From contig JAUPLK010000040.1 of NCBI GenBank assembly GCA_030836925.1, forward strand, positions 1 through 9,274: 9,274 bases of DNA, read 5' to 3'. Below, piece after piece: positions 1 to 6,153 of this stretch. The position numbers and the translations under genes were made by a program. Within the stretch, counting starts at the first letter, position 1. Each line of letters opens with the position of its first letter. Source of the DNA: Pseudomonadota bacterium (lineage in GTDB: Bacteria; Pseudomonadota; Gammaproteobacteria; Steroidobacterales; GCA-2729495). The notes beneath the pieces are model-generated. The model saw only the letters and a program-made list of their open reading frames with translations. It was not told where the DNA came from and did not search any database.

Positions 1-48
1 GGGTGTCACGGCACTGGCGCGGGCGTAGAACTCGGCTGAGCGGTTCAT
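1..48 (-). CDS. hemL: Probable glutamate-1-semialdehyde aminomutase-like protein, N-terminal 16 codons only
   Basis: The hemB stop codon overlaps an ATG in an ATGA junction, and the frame stays open to the window edge, giving MNRSAEFYARASAVTP. This resembles the start of HemL (glutamate-1-semialdehyde 2,1-aminomutase, PLP-dependent), in which a short helix with a pattern like 'LFxRAxxVxPGG' precedes the core. HemL makes 5-aminolevulinate, the substrate of HemB, so its place directly after hemB fits the order hemA-hemC-hemD-hemB-hemL seen in Gram-positive bacteria. Only 16 residues are visible. Another class III aminotransferase with a similar N-terminus cannot be excluded, and neither the PLP lysine nor any other catalytic residue can be checked here. 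Confidence 0.6.
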   Translation of the reverse strand, partial: MNRSAEFYARASAVTP

Positions 49-1013
49 GCGGCCAGATACCGGCGGGCGCGCCGCGCGGCATAACTGATGATCATGCTGG
101 CACCGGCGCGCGAGAAGGCTGTCCAGCTCTCCAGTTGCGCGCGCACCGGATTGGTGAGTCCGTGTTCGGCCAGCAGATCGATGCCCGCCTGCTCACCGCT
201 GGTCTGATATACGGCCCAGGGCTTGTGGATGCGCGCCGAGAGCAGGGCCAGCACGTCGAGGTATGGCAGGCCGGGCTTCACGATCAGGATGTCGGCTCCC
301 TCGGCCGCATCGCGCTCGGCACACAGCAGGGCGTCGCCAGGTCGGGCCGGATCGATCTGGTAGCTGGCACGATCCCGCAGCGGCAGATCGCGGCCCGGCG
401 CCGATTCCGCCGCCAGCCGGAACGGTCCGTAAAATGCGGAATCGAATTTCGCGGCATAACTCATGATCGCCCGCCGTTCGAGACCGGCCTGATCGAGTGC
501 GCTGCGGATCGCGGCGACCCGGCCGTCCTGCATGTCGCTCGGTGCCACGCAGTCCGCACCGGCCTGTGCAAACTGCAGCGCGGCGTCTGCCAGTGCGCTG
601 ACCGAGGCGTCGTTGAGAACGTGATCGCGGTTGTCGTTGAGGATGCCGCAATGGCCGTGCGTGGTGTGCGAGCACAGGCACACATCGACCGCCAGCCAGA
701 TGTCGCTACCGAAACGGCGGCGGACGGTGGCGATGATGTCGCTGGTTGCGGCGTGGGAAAAATCGCGGTCCTGTTTGCGGGCCGGTACGCCGAACAGCAG
801 GAACTTGCTGATGCCCTGCGCGAGATCAGCCTCGATCTGCTGCAGCAGGGTCTCGGACGTGTCGCGATACACATCAACGAGACCCGGCACCGCTTCGCGT
901 TCGCGCAGGCCTTCCACCGCGAACAGCGGCTGGATGAACTGTTCGACATGCAGGCGCACCTCGCGCGTCAGTTCGCGGATGTGGCGATTGTCGCGGTTGC
1001 GTCGCAGGCTCAT
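45..1013 (-). CDS. hemB: Porphobilinogen synthase (5-aminolevulinate dehydratase), zinc-type
   Basis: This 322-residue cytoplasmic enzyme condenses two 5-aminolevulinates to porphobilinogen. Family length is about 320-340 residues. The Schiff-base lysines are K189 in SYAAKFDSAFYGPFR and K246 in IVKPGLPYLDV. A cysteine-rich metal site is present at C112, C114 and C122 (DVCLCSHTTHGHCG), the zinc-dependent pattern. The substrate-site arginines R199 and R215 and the YQTSGE loop (269-274) are also present. Its start codon overlaps the stop of the upstream hemCD gene as ATGA, which is why I chose 1013; an in-frame ATG at 1022 would add three residues. Its stop overlaps the next start (hemL-like) in the same way, so translational coupling is likely. 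In contrast to the hem-like genes before it, this protein looks catalytically complete. The family assignment is firm; whether it is the organism's only HemB cannot be seen. Confidence 0.95.
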   Translation of the reverse strand: MSLRRNRDNRHIRELTREVRLHVEQFIQPLFAVEGLREREAVPGLVDVYRDTSETLLQQIEADLAQGISKFLLFGVPARKQDRDFSHAATSDIIATVRRRFGSDIWLAVDVCLCSHTTHGHCGILNDNRDHVLNDASVSALADAALQFAQAGADCVAPSDMQDGRVAAIRSALDQAGLERRAIMSYAAKFDSAFYGPFRLAAESAPGRDLPLRDRASYQIDPARPGDALLCAERDAAEGADILIVKPGLPYLDVLALLSARIHKPWAVYQTSGEQAGIDLLAEHGLTNPVRAQLESWTAFSRAGASMIISYAARRARRYLAA

Positions 1014-2551
1014 TGCAGCCATCGCTGCCACTCGTGCTGGTTCGGAAAGGGTTGCGCATCCACCCCAACGGCGTGCAGCGCGCTGCGCGTCTTGCCGGCG
1101 CCGCAGGCATGCTGTGCCTTCGCTGGCAGTACCGCACGCAGCGCATGGAACTGATCGGCATTGCTCCAGTAAAAATGCGTGGCGCGTGCGGCATCTGCCT
1201 GGACGGCACGCAGGGCCGCCCCGTCCGCCGGCGGCATGATGCTGTAAGTCGCGAGCACGCGGCCGATGCCGGAATCGTGCCAGCCCGGCACCGCTTCGCT
1301 TGAGGTGAGCGCTGTCCATTCCGCAAGTGGCGGCAGTCCGAGCACCGGGCAGCCCAGCGTGCTGCAGATGTCCTCGAAGCCCAGATGGTCGCCGCAGCCT
1401 TCGACCCAGAATCCGCGCGCGGCCAGTTGCCGCCAGCTCTCGATGCCGCTGGTCCAGAGGCGCAGATCGCCGTTCAATTGCTGGTTCTGCAGCGCATGCC
1501 AGTAGGCGGCAAATACCGCGGACTGCACCGGTAGGGCGGCCAGTTCCGGCAGGGTGTCGGTCACCAGCTCGCGTTTGCACAGGCGCTGCCAGGCGATGCC
1601 GTTGAACGCCCGCACTTCGGTGCGCGGCGCCGGGGGCTGGTTCCAGATGATCTCTTCGACGGTCCTGCCATCGACTGTGCCATGCACGTAGCAGACCGGA
1701 CCGAGGTACGCATGCATGATGGCGGTGGCACCGAGCACTGCGCGCGGCGCGGCCGGCCATTGTCCGAGTGCTGCCAGTTCCAGTGCGACCAGCTCTGCAG
1801 TATCCGGATCGTGGAGTGCGCGCAGCAGTTCCTGCATCTCATCGTCTTCCGCTCGACACTCGATGGCCAGCACGCCCTGGCCGGCCGCAGCGGGGCAGCG
1901 GGCCAGCGGCAGCACGGTCCAGCGCACCTCGCGCAGCAGTCCGGCCAGGTGCGGGCGCGCAGCGGTATCGTTCCAGAGCCGGCTCAAGCCGGCGAGCGCG
2001 AGCACCACACCGTCGAGCGCCTCGGTCGGCGGAGTGCCTGGTTGCAGGCGGGCAAGACGTGCGTCCACGGCCCCGCGCAGTTCCACAAACTGCAGGACCG
2101 GGTTTTCAGCGGTGGTGGGCAGGGCTGCGGGCAGAAAGTCTGCAAGGTTTTGCTGTCGACGTGCGGACGACGCGCCGATGCGCAGTGGCTCGCCGGTGGC
2201 GAGACGCGCCCTCACATCGCGGCGCCAGACGATCACGTCGCGCGGATTTTCCCGTGCCGGCATGGCAGCGCAGCTGATGCCGGCGTGCCGGGAGGTGGGC
2301 AGATCCTTCAGCGAGTGCACACAGAAATCCACTTCGCCATCGAGCAGCGCGCTGTCGAGTTCGGCGGAGAAGAAATCCGGATCATCGATCCTGCCGAGCG
2401 GGGTGGATTGATCGCGGTCGCCGCGGGTCGTGACCGGGTGCAGCTGAATATCCAGACCGGGATGCAGGCGCATGAGTTGCGCCGCGATCTGCCGGCTCTG
2501 CGCCATCGCCAGCAGCGACCCGCGTGTGCCGAGTTTCAGCGTGCGCTGCAT
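1010..2551 (-). CDS. Fused hydroxymethylbilane synthase-like / uroporphyrinogen-III synthase-like protein lacking the cofactor cysteine
   Basis: The protein has 513 residues. Residues 1 to about 310 match HemC (porphobilinogen deaminase): GTRGSLLAMAQ (8-18), TRGD (42-45), HSLKDLP with the catalytic Asp at D83, GASSARRQQ with R131/R132, a LRG...RL segment (158-166), and AAAGQGVLAIECR (221-233). Residues from about 335 to 513 resemble the C-terminal part of HemD: VLATYSIMPP (432-441), FYWSNADQFHALRAVLP (460-476) and a GxxKTRSALHAVGV segment (484-497). Ungapped alignment from T251 puts P269 where HemC has the cysteine that binds the dipyrromethane cofactor. The GGKGLF loop is replaced too, with proline at the lysine position (IDDPDF, 55-60). 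A HemC-HemD fusion exists elsewhere (Leptospira), but loss of the cofactor cysteine is incompatible with the known deaminase mechanism. The start at 2551 lies 10 bases after the hemA-like stop and has a GAGG ribosome binding site overlapping that stop. The families are clear; the activity is unknown. Confidence 0.85.
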   Translation of the reverse strand: MQRTLKLGTRGSLLAMAQSRQIAAQLMRLHPGLDIQLHPVTTRGDRDQSTPLGRIDDPDFFSAELDSALLDGEVDFCVHSLKDLPTSRHAGISCAAMPARENPRDVIVWRRDVRARLATGEPLRIGASSARRQQNLADFLPAALPTTAENPVLQFVELRGAVDARLARLQPGTPPTEALDGVVLALAGLSRLWNDTAARPHLAGLLREVRWTVLPLARCPAAAGQGVLAIECRAEDDEMQELLRALHDPDTAELVALELAALGQWPAAPRAVLGATAIMHAYLGPVCYVHGTVDGRTVEEIIWNQPPAPRTEVRAFNGIAWQRLCKRELVTDTLPELAALPVQSAVFAAYWHALQNQQLNGDLRLWTSGIESWRQLAARGFWVEGCGDHLGFEDICSTLGCPVLGLPPLAEWTALTSSEAVPGWHDSGIGRVLATYSIMPPADGAALRAVQADAARATHFYWSNADQFHALRAVLPAKAQHACGAGKTRSALHAVGVDAQPFPNQHEWQRWLQ

Positions 2552-2561
2552 CGCGCCCGCC

Positions 2562-3491
2562 TCAGGCCTGCGCCGAGCAGAACAGTGGCAGCGCTTCATC
2601 CGGGATGGCCGGAAAGCGTGCCCCAGCCAGCTCCGCACAGGCGGCGCGTGCACGCACCAGTTGCAGCGAGGCGACGTTTGCACGCGCTTCGGCAGCGCCG
2701 AGGATGTCGTCCAGATCGAAGACACTTTCTACGCCGGTCCAGTGCAGCGCCTCGCTGCGCCGACGGCCGAGATGCAGCAGGCTGCGCACCGTGCTGTGCC
2801 GCAACCGCGCCTGCCAGCCGGCATCGTGTTCTGCATCGGCGGGCGTGGTGAAAATTATGTGCTCGGCCCAGCGTGCTGCCGCATCGGCCTGCGTGGTGCT
2901 GAACCATTGATCGACGGCGGGCGGCGCAACCGGGCGGTGATTCCAGGCGCCGGTTTCGGCAGCACGGAAGAAGGGCAGCATCGAACGGGCCAGTTCGCCG
3001 GTGCCGACAAACAGCACGCGGGCACCGCGTGCGGGCGCCAGCAGGCGGCGGGCCAGACTCCCGTAGGAGTTGCCGCCCACACCCTGCAGGTGCTGCTGAC
3101 GGATCCGGCGCGTATCGCTGAACAGTGCGTCGATGAATGGTGAAAGTGGCTGCGTGATGTCTGCCGGCAGACTTTGCTGCGAGACCTGCCACGCGCGGCG
3201 GAACTGGCCATACACGTTGGTCTCGCCGCACACGGCGCTGCGCAGGCCCGTGATGATCTCGAGCAACAGGCGGTACGCGGACGCGCCTGAGTAAATCTGC
3301 AGCGTGCCGGCACAGGCGGGATCGATGAGCGGTCGTGGTCCCGTGCCGATCAGCAACTGGCGCATGCAGGTATCCACCAGTACGCCGGAGCGGCCCAGCT
3401 GCACGAGGCCTTGTGCCGACAGGCTGCTGACGCCGGCATGACGCGGCCAGTGCAGCACCCAAAGCCGGTCGATATTCGGCCTGTCGGTCAT
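2562..3491 (-). CDS. Divergent, shortened glutamyl-tRNA reductase-like protein
   Basis: This 309-residue protein aligns along its length with HemA (usually about 420 residues), which reduces Glu-tRNA to glutamate-1-semialdehyde with NADPH. The catalytic cysteine segment is DTCMR (C42, R44) in place of STCNRTE. TGLRSAVCGETNVYGQFRRAW (81-101) corresponds to SGLDSxVLGEPQILGQVKxAF. VLFVGTGELARSML (159-172) is the nucleotide-binding glycine loop, and VFDLDDI (257-263) matches the start of the C-terminal spinal helix. Three features are odd. The conserved histidine (E. coli H99) is L75, the Asp of GLDS is R84, and the dimerization domain after about residue 290 is absent. The ATG at 3491 is 16 bases after the cysK stop; an in-frame upstream ATG at 3551 lies inside cysK and adds residues unlike the family. 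The HemA relationship is convincing, but normal reductase activity is doubtful. It may act as a scaffold or bind a different thioester or aldehyde substrate (inference). Confidence 0.82.
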   Translation of the reverse strand: MTDRPNIDRLWVLHWPRHAGVSSLSAQGLVQLGRSGVLVDTCMRQLLIGTGPRPLIDPACAGTLQIYSGASAYRLLLEIITGLRSAVCGETNVYGQFRRAWQVSQQSLPADITQPLSPFIDALFSDTRRIRQQHLQGVGGNSYGSLARRLLAPARGARVLFVGTGELARSMLPFFRAAETGAWNHRPVAPPAVDQWFSTTQADAAARWAEHIIFTTPADAEHDAGWQARLRHSTVRSLLHLGRRRSEALHWTGVESVFDLDDILGAAEARANVASLQLVRARAACAELAGARFPAIPDEALPLFCSAQA

Positions 3492-3507
3492 CGGCCTGCC
3501 GAAAACT

Positions 3508-4479
3508 TCAGGCACGCTGGCCACTCTCGACGGCCGCCAGCCATTCGTCATCGGAACCTTCCGGCACTTCCTGAAACAGGAAACTGCTGAGATAGCGCTC
3601 GCCCGTGTCCGGCAGCATGGTGAGCAGCACCGAACCCGGCTCGGCGCGCGCAGCGACTTTCAGCGCCGCGGCCAGCGTGCCACCGGCCGACAGCCCGACG
3701 AAGATGCCTTCTTCGCGCGCCAGGCGCAGTGCCGTGTCCTTGGCTTCTTCGTCCGTCACGGTCACCAGTTCATCGTAGACGGCGGGATTGAGCACGGCGG
3801 GCACGAAGTCGGGTGTCCAGCCCTGGATCTTGTGCGGTTTCCATTCCTGGCCGCCGAGCAGCGAGGCCCCCGCCGGTTCGGTGGCGATGATCCGCACATC
3901 GGCGCGTGCCGCCTTGATGACTTCGCCGGCACCGGTCATGGTGCCACCCGTGCCCCAGCCGGTGATCCAGTAGTCGAGGCGCCGGCCGGCAAAGTCCTGC
4001 AGGATTTCCGGTCCCGTCGTCTGCCGGTGATAGGCCGGATTGGCCGGGTTCTCGAACTGCCGGGCCAGGAACCAGCCGTTCTTTTTTGCCAGTTCTTCGG
4101 CGCGCCGCACCATCTCCGTGCCGCGGCCGGCGGCCGGCGTGAGGATCACCTTCGCGCCGTAGGCACGCATGATCTTGCGACGTTCGATCGAGAAGGTTTC
4201 CACCATCACCGCGACGAAGGGGTAACCCTTGACTGCGCAGACCATCGCCAGCGCGATGCCGGTATTGCCGGAGGTTGCTTCCACGACGGTCTGGCCGGGG
4301 CGCAGTGCGCCGCGACGCTCGGCATCCGCGATGATCGCGTGGGCCAGGCGATCCTTGACCGAACCGCCGGGATTGAAGGCCTCGGCCTTCACGTACATCT
4401 CGACCTGCTTCGGGGCCATGCGGTTCAGGCGAATCACCGGTGTGTTGCCGATGGTGGACAGGATGTGGTCATGGATCAT
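3508..4479 (-). CDS. cysK: Cysteine synthase (O-acetylserine sulfhydrylase), CysK-type
   Basis: This 323-residue PLP enzyme makes cysteine from O-acetylserine and sulfide in the cytoplasm. The PLP lysine is K42 in NPGGSVKDR. The substrate loop is TSGNTG (69-74), the phosphate-binding loop GWGTGGTMTG (174-183), and the pyridine-ring serine S264 is in GLSAGG. PHKIQGWTPDFVP (215-227) and PDTGERYLSS (290-299) favour CysK over CysM. The N-terminal SVKDR and ATSGNTGIALAM also occur in CysM, so the paralog label is less certain than the reaction. The start has GGGAG 7 bases upstream. It follows cysG after 29 bases and precedes the hemA-like gene by 16, placing sulfide fixation between siroheme synthesis and the hem-like genes in one transcript. 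The length is usual and no key residue is missing. Confidence 0.93.
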   Translation of the reverse strand: MIHDHILSTIGNTPVIRLNRMAPKQVEMYVKAEAFNPGGSVKDRLAHAIIADAERRGALRPGQTVVEATSGNTGIALAMVCAVKGYPFVAVMVETFSIERRKIMRAYGAKVILTPAAGRGTEMVRRAEELAKKNGWFLARQFENPANPAYHRQTTGPEILQDFAGRRLDYWITGWGTGGTMTGAGEVIKAARADVRIIATEPAGASLLGGQEWKPHKIQGWTPDFVPAVLNPAVYDELVTVTDEEAKDTALRLAREEGIFVGLSAGGTLAAALKVAARAEPGSVLLTMLPDTGERYLSSFLFQEVPEGSDDEWLAAVESGQRA

Positions 4480-4508
4480 GGGGCTGCTCCCGGAAATATG
4501 CTTCGAGT

Positions 4509-5957
4509 TTACTGCAGGTCGCCTGGCCGAAGTTCGAGGCTGGGTCGCGATGCGGCTTCGGCGGGGGGCTGCCAGCCGAGTGCCCCGGCCAGTGCGACCA
4601 CCTCGCCGACGTAAAGGAGTGCCGGTGAGCCGAGGCCCGCCTCGGCACTGCGCTGCGCGATGTCGGCCAGTGTGCCCGTGATGATGCGTTGCTCCGGCAG
4701 GGTGCCGGCGATCACCACGGCGGCCGGGGTGTTGTCACTGCGGCCGCGAGCGATGAGCTCCGCCGTGATCACCGCAAGCTTGCGACCACTCATATAGATG
4801 ACCAGCGTGTGCCCGAGCGCAGCGAGCGCGGCCCAGTCAGGCTCGGTACCGTTCGTGCTGTCGTCTGATGCGGCGTGCCCGGTGACGAAGGTGACCGCCT
4901 GCGCGAGACCGCGGTGCGTGAGCGGAATGCCCGCATAGGCGCCGCAGCCGTTGGCGGCGGTGATGCCGGGGATCACCTGGAAGGGCAGGCCGGCTTCTGC
5001 CAGCGCTGCCGCTTCTTCGCTGCCGCGGCCGAACACATAGGGATCGCCGCCCTTGAGCCGGCAGACGCGTTTGCCGGCGCGGACCCGGTCGAGCAGCAGC
5101 GCGTTGATGGTGGCCTGGCTGGTGCCCGGGCCGCCGCCGGTCTTGCCCACATCGATGAGCTCGGCGTCGCGGCGGGCGAAGGCCAGCAGTTCCGGTGCGA
5201 TCAGCCGGTCATGCAACACCACGTCGGCGTGCTGCAGCAGATGAAAGCCGCGCAGGCTGAGCAGTTCCGGATCGCCGGGTCCGGCACCGACCAGCCAGGC
5301 CTCGCCGTGGGTGCGGTCCGTATCCGCCTGGGCATCCAGTGCGCTGCGCAAGCTGTCGTCGGCAGCCTGCATGCGTCCGGCGAGCACCTGCGCGCTGAGC
5401 GTGCCGCTGAATGCCTGCTCCCAGAAACGGCGTCTGGCCGCCACATCCGGCAGTCGCGCCTTGAGCGTGTCGCGCCATTGGCCGGCCCAGTCGGCGAGTG
5501 CACCGAGCCGCAGCGGCAGCCAGCGTTCGAGCTGCTGGCGCAACATCCGCGCGAGCACCGGTGCGCGACCGCCGCTCGAGATGGCGACAATCAGCGGCGA
5601 GCGATCCACGATCGAGGGGCTGATGAAACTTGAGTGCGCCGGATCGTCGACCACATTGCAGAGACGCAGCGCCGTGGCTGCCGCAGCAGCGACTGCGTGA
5701 TTGACCGCGCGATCGCTGGTCGCCGCATACACCAGCAGGTGCGTGTCGATCAGTGACGCGTCGAAGGCGCGCCGCGCCACCGCGATCTGCTGCGCATCCA
5801 GCAGTGCCTGCAGGCCGGCCGACAGCTGCGGGCTGTTGACCGTGACGGCTGCACCGGCCGCCAGCAGTTGCCGCACCTTGCGCTCGGCCACGTCGCCGCC
5901 GCCGACCACGAGACAGCTCTGGCCCTGCAGGGTGACGAAGATCGGCAACTGGTCCAT
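4509..5957 (-). CDS. cysG: Siroheme synthase (uroporphyrinogen-III methyltransferase / precorrin-2 dehydrogenase / sirohydrochlorin ferrochelatase)
   Basis: This 482-residue bifunctional protein converts uroporphyrinogen III to siroheme, the cofactor of sulfite (and nitrite) reductase. The N-terminal CysG-B half has the NAD loop VVGGGDVAERK (17-27), D104 in NVVDDP (the base shared by dehydrogenase and chelatase) and S128 in SSGG, all at the same numbers as in enteric CysG. The C-terminal CysG-A methyltransferase half has VGAGPGDPELLSLRG (223-237), D250 in LHDRL, KGGDPYVFGRG (302-312), PGITAANGCGAYAGIPLTHR (330-349) and M389. The start MDQLPIF matches the family; the frame is open further upstream to 6107 but that extension is unlike CysG. 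The ribosome binding site is weak. It is the first gene of the minus-strand operon, divergent from cysB with a 196-base gap, so CysB-dependent expression is likely (inference). Its C-terminal tail after about residue 465 is low in conservation. The protein looks fully functional. Confidence 0.95.
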   Translation of the reverse strand: MDQLPIFVTLQGQSCLVVGGGDVAERKVRQLLAAGAAVTVNSPQLSAGLQALLDAQQIAVARRAFDASLIDTHLLVYAATSDRAVNHAVAAAAATALRLCNVVDDPAHSSFISPSIVDRSPLIVAISSGGRAPVLARMLRQQLERWLPLRLGALADWAGQWRDTLKARLPDVAARRRFWEQAFSGTLSAQVLAGRMQAADDSLRSALDAQADTDRTHGEAWLVGAGPGDPELLSLRGFHLLQHADVVLHDRLIAPELLAFARRDAELIDVGKTGGGPGTSQATINALLLDRVRAGKRVCRLKGGDPYVFGRGSEEAAALAEAGLPFQVIPGITAANGCGAYAGIPLTHRGLAQAVTFVTGHAASDDSTNGTEPDWAALAALGHTLVIYMSGRKLAVITAELIARGRSDNTPAAVVIAGTLPEQRIITGTLADIAQRSAEAGLGSPALLYVGEVVALAGALGWQPPAEAASRPSLELRPGDLQ

Positions 5958-6084
5958 CAGGCTTGCGGCAATCAGGGACTGGATCGGTACGATATCGAAG
6001 CGCCCAGCGGGGAAAAAATGGTCATTGCTTCTGGGGCCATCGCTGGCCAGCATAACCGGCCGAGTCTCATTCCGGGCTCCGCAG

Positions 6085-6105
6085 GGTTGACAGTGACTTG
6101 TAACC
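6085..6105. promoter_or_regulatory. Dyad overlapping the cysB -35 box, possible LysR-type operator
   Basis: GGTTGAC (6085-6091) and GTAACC (6100-6105) form an imperfect inverted repeat separated by 8 bases, lying on the -35 element of the probable cysB promoter. CysB represses its own gene in enteric bacteria, and LysR regulators often bind such interrupted dyads in divergent promoters. No experimentally defined CysB consensus is strong enough to confirm this site by eye. Confidence 0.3.
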
Positions 6106-6117
6106 AATGGCTATATA
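6087..6117 (+). promoter_or_regulatory. Probable sigma-70 promoter of cysB
   Basis: A perfect -35 hexamer TTGACA (6087-6092) is followed 19 bases later by TATATA (6112-6117). The overlapping TATAAG (6114-6119) is a better -10 match but is 21 bases away, which is long. The implied start of transcription is near 6125, leaving a leader of about 30 bases before the cysB ATG. The gap from 5958 to 6153 is shared with cysG. I found no convincing -35/-10 pair for cysG on the minus strand, which fits a promoter that depends on an activator such as CysB. Confidence 0.5.
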
Positions 6118-6153
6118 AGGCCGGTCAGTCCCGCCGAGCATTTCCCGGATCCC

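Noticed and set aside
3..1154. Long plus-strand open frame (383 codons) opposite hemB
   Set aside because: It is antisense to a HemB with all catalytic residues; no start signal or recognisable domain.
1745..1747. Loss of the HemC cofactor cysteine as a sequencing or frameshift artefact
   Set aside because: The alignment is ungapped on both sides, several neighbouring positions (AER, GGCQVP) differ as well, and the frame stays intact into the HemD-like domain, so a single read error does not explain it.
1014..1760. N-terminal extension of hemB (open frame to 1760)
   Set aside because: The extension is an out-of-frame reading of the HemD-like domain; the ATGA overlap at 1013 and the family N-terminus fix the start.
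1682..2851. Long plus-strand open frame (389 codons) opposite the hemCD-like gene
   Set aside because: Its protein is rich in Arg, Gly, Ala and Gln with no family pattern. It lies antisense to clear HemC/HemD motifs and is a GC-rich shadow frame.
5958..6107. 50-residue N-terminal extension of cysG
   Set aside because: MDQLPIF at 5957 aligns exactly with the enteric CysG start; the extension has no counterpart and lies in the regulatory gap.
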